A stretch of DNA of 64,000 nucleotides from Vigna angularis (taxonomy: Eukaryota; Streptophyta; Magnoliopsida; Fabales; Fabaceae), in assembly GCF_016808095.1 (NCBI RefSeq), contig NC_068971.1:13218501-13282500 (forward strand). The letters are read 5' to 3'. Position 1 is the first letter of the stretch, and each line of letters begins with the position of its first letter. Below the pieces are notes generated by a model that was given only the letters and a program-made list of their open reading frames with translations, was not told where the DNA came from and made no database searches. This document shows, one piece after another, positions 56,049 through 64,000 of this stretch. The translations under genes were made by a program, and so were the position numbers.

Positions 56049-57418
56049 AACATGGATCAAGTTCCACCAAATCGTTCATGGATGTACGATAGGTGTTATA
56101 GAGGAAGAGGTGCGTTGAAAGAGTCATTTGTATTGGGTGTTGAAGAGTTTATAATTAAGGCTTGTGAACAAGACCGTTATCAAAGAGATGGGGGGGTTCG
56201 ATGTCCATGTTCAAAGTGCGATTGTACAAAGATTTTGAACGAAAGAGTTGTGAAGGTTCACCTGTATAAAAACGGTTTCAAGCCTAATTATTTCATTTGG
56301 GAGGATCACGGGGAAACCATGCAAGAAGCTGATTTAGATAATGATGTCACTTTCAGGGGTGTGGAGACAGAAGGTGAACCAAATGAACAAGTTATGACGA
56401 TGGAAGACATGGTCCATGATGCTCTTATACAAAGACAACCCTTCCAAGCATCAAATTCTTCTAACATAGAAGAGGCTCCAAATGAACAAACTCAAAGGTT
56501 TTATAACCTTTTGTTGGAGGCAAATACGCCTTTGTATCAAGGAGCATCAGACTCCAAATTATCAATGTGTGTGAGGCTTTTAGCTTGCAAGTCCAATTGG
56601 AATATTCCTAACCAATTGTTGAGACCTCGGCAAGCGTACCGGATCGTTCAAGTAATAAATCAGTAAGTCCGAATATCGTTTTCCCAAGGGATTTGTTTTG
56701 ATTCACAGATTGATTAAAGTTTACTAAATTAACGATTAATTTTACAACACAAGTAAGATTTGCATACAGATGAAATTAAAGAGGTAAAAATAGATGAATT
56801 AAAGTTCACTGGGGTTGAAATTCAAGTTCATCACTCAAGTAATTTTCTACTAACACAATTCCTCAAAATTAAGCATCGACATCCTAGGCACATGCAGTCC
56901 TGATTCCTCAGAGACAGTTCTTAATCATTCAAACTAAATTGCTAATTCCTTAGCTAATTCAATTATCAGATTTGCCTTAAACACAATGTCACAGATGACT
57001 AAAAATTCCCTCCTATGTCTAGGACTCGAAATCCTTTAGCAGTTCTATCCTAGGTCCGCGGTCTCATACATTTTCCAATGATTTAACCGTTCAAATAGCT
57101 CAGATTTCCATCAAAAGCATGAAAAATAAAGACAGAACACATAATTCATACAAGATCATGCATTAATAGAGAAATTACAAAGAGTTTCAGAAATTTACTC
57201 TCAACCCCAGTGAAATGGAGTTTTAGCTACACATATACAACATAGAAGAGAGAAATGATGGATTGGATGGTGGAAATTGGTGAATTTCCACCATGGAAGC
57301 CCCTTGGAGCAGCTGCAGCAGCGTCCCTGGTCTTCTCCCCGTTCCCGATCTCCCCTCTGCAACTGCCTCTGGAGTTTGATATAAAGAAGGGTACAATAAT
57401 TGAGTCACGGGTCATTTC

Positions 57419-57796
57419 TGGACGAGCGGCCCAATTCTGGACGAGCGTCCCAATTCTGGACGAACGGCCCAATTCTGGACGAGCGTCCTCTCTTGGTCAT
57501 TTTATGGACGAGCGTCCAAGTGCTTCTGCTGGACGAACGAGCGTCCTCTCCTATTCTGGACGAGCGTCCTCTTCTGGACAAGCGTCCTCGACGAGCGTCC
57601 TGCTGGACGAGCGTCCCTGGACGAACGTCCTCACTCTGCTGGGCGAGCGTCCTCTGCCGCTCTGGACGAGCGTCCTCACTCTGGACGAGCGTCCTCTTCT
57701 GCGCGCTGGACGAGCGTCCTCTGCATGCTGGACGAGCGTCCTGGACGAGCGTTGGACGAGCGTTGGACGAGCGTTGGACGAGCGTCCTCTTTCTTC
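57419..57796 (+). repeat. Array of about 20 GGACGAGCGTCC words in the solo LTR
   Basis: The 12-mer GGACGAGCGTCC (5-bp arms around AG) or single-base variants recurs about 20 times at irregular 11-40 bp spacing, separated by C/T-rich linkers such as TCTTCT and CAATTCT. It keeps two plus-strand frames open (up to 237 codons), which I treat as artefacts. Confidence 0.9.
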
Positions 57797-57950
57797 TAAG
57801 TGGCGCCCAGGCGCCCCTTTTTATCCACGCCCGGGCGCGAAACTCTCTGGAAATGCGCGCCCGGGCGCCCTTTTCTCGCGCCCGGGCATGAAGCTCTCTG
57901 TAAATTCACGCCTGGGCGCCCTTTTCTCGCGCCTGGGCGTGAAACACTCG
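57797..57950 (+). repeat. GC palindromes CGCCCGGGCGC, several copies
   Basis: Right after the 12-mer array, the words GCGCCCAGGCGCC, CGCCCGGGCGCG, GCGCCCGGGCGCCC and CGCCTGGGCGCC recur with a spacer GAAACTCTCTGGAAAT-like sequence, about three repeats of 50 bp. It is strongly GC-rich within an AT-rich region. Confidence 0.85.
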
Positions 57951-60900
57951 GCAGAACAGCTCCATTGAGCCTGGTCCAAGTCTTTTATGATATCCAATCC
58001 TTATTTATCATCAAAATAAACAACAAAAACATCAAAAACATTTAAACAGTCAAAATTATACTTATATCAACAATTATACACTTTTCATGAGAATTAATAC
58101 TAAAACTTACTCAAAAGCCCCACAATATAAGCAACAAAAACAAGTAAACTTTTCACCTATCACCAATGCATAGATTTTTTTGCAAAAATGCTTTTGGATG
58201 TAACACCACACAAATGTGGTTTACCAAAAACTTACTACGATGCAAAAAAGATAGTGTCGAAGCTGGGATTACAATCGCAGAGGATTGATTGTTGTGTGGA
58301 TGGTTGCATGCTATTCTATGATAATGAATATGGTAAGATGGATGGAGCGTTAGTTGAATGCAAATTTTGTGGGAAGCCAAGGTATCAACAACACAAGACA
58401 GGAGCAAGTTCAAAAAAAAAAGTTCCCGTTAAATCCATGTTCTATTTGCCAATAATTCCAAGACTTCAAAGACTGTATGCCTCAAAAGAAACTGCAACAG
58501 AAATGACATGGCACCATCACAACAGGTCGTCAAATGGTGTTTTGCGTCATCCGTGTGATGGAGAGGCGTGGAGGCACTTTGATAGAGTACATCGTGATTT
58601 TTCCATTGAGCCACGCAATGTTCGACTTGGTTTATGCTCTGATGGTTTTAATCCATATGTGCAGGCGTCATCTATACCATATTCGTGTTGGCCAGTAATT
58701 GTCACACCGTACAACCTACCTCCAGAAATGTGCATGTCTAAACCCTACATGTTTTTGACTTGTCTCATTCCGGGGCCATTCAATCCAAAAGTACGCATTG
58801 ATGTATACCTAGAGCCCTTGATAGATGACTTGAAAAAGTTGTGGAGTGGTGTCATAACATACGATATTTCAAGGCGACAAAACTTTATCATGAGGGCGAT
58901 GCTAATGTGGACAATTAATGATTTTCCTGCTTATGGTATGCTGTCTGGATGGAGCACCCATGGTAAATTGGCTTGTCCACATTGCATGGAGCATTCAAAG
59001 GCTTTTAGATTATATAATGGGCGAAACAATTCGTGGTTTGACTCTCATCGGAGGTTTTTACCAAATGACCATGCCTTTAGGAGAAATAAGAATGCTTTCA
59101 AAAAGGGGGAAGTGGACATGGAAGACGCGCCACCATATTTGACGGGAACAGAAGTTTGGAATAGAGTTAATGGTTATCCTAAAGTAACTGAAAATGGTGC
59201 ACCAAGAATAGATGGATACGGTGAGTGGCATAATTGGACGAAAAAAAACATCTTTTGGGATCTACCATATTAGAAGGATAATTTGTTAAGGCATAATCTT
59301 GATTTCATGCATATTGAGAAGAATTTTTTTGACAACATTTTTAATACTGTGATGAATGTCAGTGGAAAGTCAAAAGACAATGAAAAGGCCCGAATGGATT
59401 TAGGCTTGTATTGTAAACGAAAAGACTTGGAGCTCAAAACTCAGACAAATGGAAAGATGTACAAGCCAAAAGCTAATTATACACTTTCAGTAGACCAATC
59501 AAAACAGGTCTGTCAGTGGTTGAAAGATCTTAGGATGCCTGACGGATATTCTTCTAACTTGTCAAGGTGTGTTGATGTGAATAGGGGAAAGGTCATTGGG
59601 ATGAAAAGTCATGACTGTCATGTGTTTATGGAATGCTTACTTCCTATAGCGTTTAGTTCTTTACCGACTCATGTTCTCAATCCCATTACAGAAGTAAGTC
59701 ATTTCTTTAGAGATTTATGTTGTACAACATTGAATGAGGTCGACCTTCGGAAGATGGAAGAAAACATTCCAATCATTATTTGCAAGATGGAGAGAATATT
59801 CCCCCCCTCATTCTTTGATTGTATGGAACATCTCCCTGTACATCTTCCATATGAGGCAAGACTTGGTGGACCGGTCCAATATAGGTGGATGTACCCATTT
59901 GAAAGGTGACAATATCTCATTCAACAGTTGAATTTAGATGCAACACATATTCAAACTAACATACCACTTTCTTAAATTGTAGGTTCATGGGATATGCTAA
60001 ACGTTCAGTTAAGAATAAAGCTAGGGTTGAAGGATCAATAGTGGCATCATATTTGCACAAAGAAACAACTCATTTTTGTTCACACTACTTCAAGAACTTT
60101 ATGTTAACACCACAAAGCATGAGAAATGAAGTAGACACTTAAGTTGAAAGGACAACATTATCAGTGTTTGACGAAGGTGGTCGTCATTCCGGGAGGGAAT
60201 CAACTCATTGGCTAAGTGACGAAGAATTGAGATCAGCTCATGTTCATCTCTTGATCAATTGCAATGAAGTTCAACCTTATCTTCAGTAAGGCTCCAAATA
60301 AATTGCATTTGTCTATGGATTTTGTTTTCATCATATTAAAGTGATATTGACTGAATATTCTCATACCTATGGACAGCTCATTCTTACATACCTATCAACT
60401 TTCAGAGTCAAACAGTTCGACACATATACATGCAAATTTCCCATTGTGGTTCAGGGATCAAGTACAACTTATCAAATTCTTCGACATAAATTTGTTATTC
60501 ACATATTGATTCATTTTTAATTATATTGAATAGGTTCATATATTTTTGTAGGTTCATAACGATCCTTTAAGTGTCAGAAACCAACATCTTAGAGATTTAT
60601 CACTTGGTCCTTTAAGATGTGTGAAGGAATGGCATACCTACTTTGTCAAAGGATATAAATTTCATACCCATGCATGGAGCCAGGGAAAGAAGACTATAAA
60701 TAGTGGGGTTCATGTTAAAGGCCTTACAGAAGGGGGTGAAGATGATTTCTATGGTGTCATTAAGCACATATATGAGCTCGAGTATAATACCTCAACCATT
60801 GAGAAGAAGATTGTATTATTTTATTGTGATTGGTTTGATCCATCAAGAATAGGGACAAGAGTGGATTCAAGGTATGGCACTGTGGATATTCGAATGGATA

Positions 60901-61289
60901 AAAGATATATCTTGTTTGATCCTTTTATAATTGCACATAATGTAGAACAAGTGTATTATGTACCATATCCTGCATCGTGCACCGACAAACGGGGTTGGTG
61001 TGTTGCAATAAAGACCAAACCTAGAGGTCGTATAGACTCTAATGAGGAAGATGCCATTGAGCCATACCAAGTGGAGGAAATGTCACATGTTAATGACATC
61101 ATTCAAGTTGAAGAAGTTATCCGATTGCAAGATATAGAAGCCGGTCTTGAAGAAGTGGACCCCAACAATGTACCATCAGTTCAACGCTATATGGATGAAG
61201 AAACAAGTCAATCGGAAGAAGAATGCAGTGAAGAGGGACAAAGTGAAGATGAGGATGAAGATTCATTTCACAGTTCTAGCAGTGAATAG

Positions 61290-62640
61290 AGTTACGATGT
61301 GTTCGTGTACCCATGGGTGATCATAAACCCATACTTGTAGAGGGGAGAAAGAAGAAGTGATGAATTCATTTATGTAATTTCAATTTCCGTGTTATTTTGA
61401 TTAGGGGTGGGCAAAGCACACTGTACTACATTGTATTGTAAAATTTTATAGTTAACTATAAACTAGTTTAGGAAAACTGTAAAACTGTAATGTACTTAAA
61501 AACAGCTCAAAGTAACTGATCTGAACTATTTTTTAGTTCAGTACAATTCAGTTAACTGTTTTATTCATGAAAATGTAATCTTTTTACTGGTTTAAACATC
61601 ACATGATTTTTACAAATAAATCTTTTATATTTTAATCTTCAAGAATATAAAAGATTGGATTATTCACCTCCTGCTTGCAAACTGTAGATCTATCTATCCA
61701 TCTTTTTTTTGTTGTCTTTTATACTTTTACCATTTGTCTCAGAATCCAAACAAATTTCTTTGTAATTGCTGCAACTGTTTCATTGGATATATCGTTTTTT
61801 TTTTGTCTTCTGAATCACAATGCCTTTTATTAATATTGGTTGTTTACGCCGTAATTTGAACAAGTATGAAACATTACAATCATATTAGTATCACCCTCCT
61901 TAGCCTCTGAATCAACCAAAGCCTTAACTACTCGACTAATGGGTTATGGTATCAGCATAATACTAGTGTATGATTCCCACACACCACAAGTTTCAACACT
62001 CCAATAGAAAACTAGTATCAATTTTCAACCAAATACTAGGGTACATAGGTGGGGATGGATTCAGCTTTTAGGACCTTTAATCAATTGGTTATGGCTGTTT
62101 CCTAGTGTCCGTTAGTTTTTCAATAAATGAAGATTGCGAAAAGACATATTCCCTCTGCTCTCAAGTTTCCATATCAGTAAACAGGAAGAGACTGTGAAGC
62201 AGCTATAGGAATACAGCATGCTAATGTCTCACAGAATAGCACTATACATTAGTTGGAACTGAGATCCATGTGATGATTAGTAGAATGTAATTAAGCAAGT
62301 GTGATGTTATTTGTAGTTTTTCAGCAGAGAATACTCTTTATACAGATAAGTTTCTGGGACAGCAAGTTTCTGTCATTTTTTAGTCTGATCTGTTGAATCA
62401 GTGGGAAGGGAAATGTGTGAGGTATGCAAGGTGATCATTTGGGATGGAGTTTTGATTGTGTAGATTTGTTGGTTGAATAATCAGAAAAATATCAAGCTGA
62501 TGTGGTACAAATGGATGAGATGATTGGACACATGGAAGAGAACCGTCTCTTTGAGATGTAAAGGCTGTTAGGGAAGAGAACCACGGTGGAAGATGTGAGT
62601 TGCAATCATAAGTAAATATCCTTTAAGCCAGGACTCGAAT
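61290..62640 (+). other. Spacer between tnpD-like and tnpA-like genes, nothing recognised
   Basis: T-rich and intron-like. The start (61290-61400) is the 3' UTR of the transposase gene. I see no further coding similarity until the gag fragment near 62650. Confidence 0.45.
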
Positions 62641-62644
62641 TTGA

Positions 62645-62930
62645 ATATCCAAGGTGTGGAGAAGTAATGTATGGCTATTAAGATAGTGGAACTGCCGTCC
62701 TTTACTGAGAAGAGCCTGTGGGATGGATGACTAGGGCAGAAACATACTTTGGAGCAGTGCAAAATACTTTAGAAGTGCAGATCAAATTGATTATGAAGGG
62801 ATTAACTATTAGTTGCTTAAATATTTTGAGAGAAACAGATGTTGTCACTTGGTGGAAATTAAGGATTCTAATTGCTATGTTTGGAGGAAGAAGGTTTGAG
62901 AACCCATATATGAGGAATTAGCAACCTTGA
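62645..62930 (+). pseudogene. Retrotransposon gag fragment
   Basis: Plus-strand reading includes VELPSFTEKSLWDGWMTRAE, TYFGAVQNTLEVQIKL and later ETDVVTWWKLRI, then FGGRRFENPY. This follows the gag pattern (K/V)ELP.F.G.DP.GWI.RAE.YF.VQ.T.PE.K...A...MEG of plant gypsy elements. There is no flanking LTR or pol. It is a short relic inside B3. Confidence 0.6.
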
Positions 62931-62959
62931 GATAATTAGAACCCATATATTCCACTTAC

Positions 62960-63050
62960 CACCCCAATAGAAACCAACAAATCCCATAGCAGAAGCACCT
63001 TTCCTTTTCAAGGCTTCAATAATAGGTTTTGCAATTTCAATACATTTTTC
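62960..63050 (-). pseudogene. Captured exon of a dienelactone hydrolase-like gene, catalytic Cys lost
   Basis: The minus strand has an acceptor (TGTGCAG), a 91-bp exon and a consensus donor (GTAAGT). The exon encodes KCIEIAKPIIEALKRKGASA followed by MGFVGFYWG. This matches plant carboxymethylenebutenolidase/dienelactone hydrolase family members with the pattern AKP.IEALKSKG.SAIG..GFCWGG. The nucleophile Cys in GFCWG is Tyr here. No other exons are seen nearby. It is opposite in orientation to the CACTA genes and lies between them, so it was probably captured by element B3. Confidence 0.7.
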
Positions 63051-63163
63051 CTGCACATTTAATAGGTAATATCATAATAACACAAAATGTTCTTTTCTTA
63101 CTTTTCCTTTCCATTCAATTGTAAAAATAAATTGACCCCACAATTTGATTTTTGTTCAAGAAT

Positions 63164-64000
63164 ATGGCATCAGATGGTTGTGACCCTCCTATTCCACCTT
63201 CAGCAAAATCAGATAAGGAGAAGGGCAAGAAGAAATCTTATATGGTCAAGTTGTTAAACCGTTTCAATAACGTAAATGCTTCAAGTAGTCAGCCATCTAC
63301 ACCTACCTCTACCTCCACTGCTAGATTTGTTCCACCACCATTACAAGTTCCTGGTTTGACACCTACTCCACCACCAATTCCACCTTCGTTGGAAGTTCCT
63401 CCTTTCACACCTAGTTCACAACAATTTGCTGCTGATCAATGGAGATCACCCTCCCCCCATGTTGGTTCTAACCCAACAACTCCCACAAATATGCCATCAC
63501 CATCTCCTATAGGGGATAACCCTCCACGTTCAAGTTCAGCAGCCAATGACTTTGAAGATGTTTCCAACAATCGTCCAATCATTACACCTATTGGAGGAGG
63601 GTAAGAAAACATCAATTTAATGTTCCAAGCATATACTGTATTATTCTAATATTTGACTTTTATTTTGGTATAGCTTTTATCCAACAAAAACAGCATCCAA
63701 AGCAATCACAGCCACCATCAAGGCACAGTTTGATGAGCCATGGGTGACATGGGGACAAATACCTCAGACACGAAGAGATGTTTTCTTTGAGCGTTTTAAG
63801 GTACACTTGTGTTCATTTACATTATGTACTACAGTTAATTTTAAATGTTAAGGTCCTCAATTATCTTATCTAATATTCATCTTTTTTGTCAACAGAGAAA
63901 GGTTTCATGGAGGTCTAACCATGAAGAAAAGGTGAAAAAAAATTTCCACACAAAAGCATCTCATAGATTATCTGAGATGTTTAAAAAAGCTCGAACAGAA
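63164..64000 (+). CDS. CACTA second gene (TNPA-like, Transposase_24 type), partial
   Basis: ATG at 63164 starts MASDGCDPPIPPSAKSDKEK, a basic stretch, then a long Pro/Ser/Thr-rich region (PPPLQVPGLTPTPPPIPPSL). The first exon ends at 63600 with a GTAAG donor. Exon two (63674-63800) encodes FYPTKTASKAITATIKAQFD and EPWVTWGQIPQTRRDVFFER. Exon three starts at 63896 (VSWRSNHEEKVKKNFHTKAS, HRLSEMFKKAR). The FERFKRKVSW.....(I)...F..KAS.RLS..(L/M) pattern is the Transposase_24 (PF03004) family of En/Spm elements. In En/Spm the TNPA protein binds the subterminal repeats. All three exons join in frame without stops as far as visible; the gene runs out of the window. Confidence 0.88.

Larger units (their letters stand above)
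56617..58162 (+). mobile_element. Solo LTR in the CACTA transposase gene, TSD CCAAT
   Basis: It begins TGTTGAGACCTCGG and ends CACCTATCA, i.e. TG...CA. CCAAT lies on both sides (56612-56616 and 58163-58167), the 5-bp duplication expected for LTR-retrotransposon insertion. No gag-pol lies between, so it is a solo LTR of 1546 bp. Deleting it with one CCAAT restores the transposase frame. It contains a 380-bp array of GGACGAGCGTCC words and, at 57800-57950, repeated CGCCCGGGCGC palindromes. The retrotransposon family is not identified. Confidence 0.9.
56049..61289 (+). pseudogene. CACTA transposase (TNP2/TNPD-like), split by a solo LTR, two nonsense codons
   Basis: Translation starts at ATG 56052 after an intron acceptor. 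The N-terminus (MDQVPPNRSWMYDRCYRGRG, GVRCPCSKCDC) is the transposase-associated zinc domain (PF13963). After a solo LTR (56617-58162) the TNP2 core follows (HKCGLPKTYYDAKKIVSKLG, CCVDGCMLFY, AYGMLSGWSTHGKLACPHCM). Then comes the DUF4218 region (LRHNLDFMHIEKNFFDN, VHLPYEARLGGPVQYRWMYP) and a last exon with the DUF4216 region (VHVKGLTEGGEDDFYGVIKH). The C-terminus is acidic and Ser-rich. Exons: 56049-59905 (interrupted), 59983-60285, 60377-60461, 60552-61289. TAG at 59271 (usual Trp) and TAA at 60140 interrupt it. The transposase cuts and joins CACTA ends. Domain order is that of autonomous plant elements; this copy is inactive. Confidence 0.92.
48173..64000 (+). mobile_element. CACTA element B3 (family B) with tnpD-like and tnpA-like genes, extends past window
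   Basis: It begins CACTACAAGAAAATACCTAA at 48173, followed by family B subterminal repeats (TATACGGATT, AATCCGTATGTAAT) to about 48350. A C/T-rich leader with a likely first 5' UTR exon comes next. Several kilobases of intron-like DNA precede a TNP2/En-Spm-type transposase gene (56.05-61.29 kb) and a Transposase_24-type gene (from 63.16 kb). These are the two protein genes of autonomous CACTA elements. The transposase copy is damaged by two nonsense codons and a solo LTR. The right end is outside the window, so the element is longer than 15.8 kb. Confidence 0.9.

Noticed and set aside
57255..57968. A 237-codon plus-strand ORF and a 163-codon overlapping ORF rich in DERP repeats
   Set aside because: They lie entirely in the solo LTR and arise from the GGACGAGCGTCC array, which is open in two frames; composition follows the repeat, and the LTR interrupts a transposase gene.

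Overview
The window looks like heterochromatic or pericentromeric DNA of a eudicot plant, probably a legume; the species cannot be fixed from sequence alone. Every coding stretch I can identify belongs to a transposable element or is a fragment of a plant nuclear gene, most of them carried inside such an element. I see no intact host gene, no rRNA or tRNA gene and no CRISPR array.

Layout. (1) 1-4621: right part of a CACTA element with TACCGAAGG-type subterminal repeats (family A, copy A1), carrying an exon of an adenine phosphoribosyltransferase-like gene and a possible kinase-linker fragment. It abuts a decayed Ty1/copia element on the minus strand (4622 to about 8100). (2) 9149-9343: exon of a LURP-one-related gene. 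(3) 9991-14388: complete family A CACTA element (A2). (4) 14884 to about 18360: CACTA end with a ladder of 24-bp palindromes (family C), then a stretch dense in the 12-mer GACCGTTCGGTC. (5) 18361-19253: copia RNase H remnant and its 3' LTR. (6) About 19345-28338: two inverted family C ends enclosing a family B CACTA element, a MITE, a copia remnant and a PIF/Harbinger element whose transposase has lost two catalytic residues. (7) 29064-31164: family D CACTA element with TTA target duplications and a WEB-family gene fragment. (8) 31845-48172: a Ty3/gypsy element of Tat-lineage type. Gag-pol is on the minus strand; an intron-containing accessory ORF lies on the plus strand next to the 3' LTR; a 9-copy 81-bp tandem repeat separates the two. 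(9) 48173 to the window end: a CACTA element (B3) with recognisable tnpD-like (56.05-61.29 kb) and tnpA-like (63.16 kb onward) genes. Its tnpD-like gene is split by a 1.5-kb solo LTR.

Nesting can be read with base precision. A3 (37146-40306) sits in the gypsy RNase H, B2 (43877-47713) sits in gypsy gag, and B3 sits in the gypsy 5' LTR. The solo LTR sits in B3's tnpD-like gene. For A3, B2 and the solo LTR, removing the insert plus one target duplication restores the host reading frame.

The most interesting object is B2, a 3.8-kb non-autonomous CACTA element. It holds exons of three unrelated nuclear genes in one orientation: phosphoenolpyruvate carboxylase, a MED33/REF4-like Mediator gene, and MAP65. 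Single gene fragments also lie in A1, D and B3, so gene capture by CACTA elements is a theme of the region. All homology calls were made by eye from remembered family motifs; no search was run.
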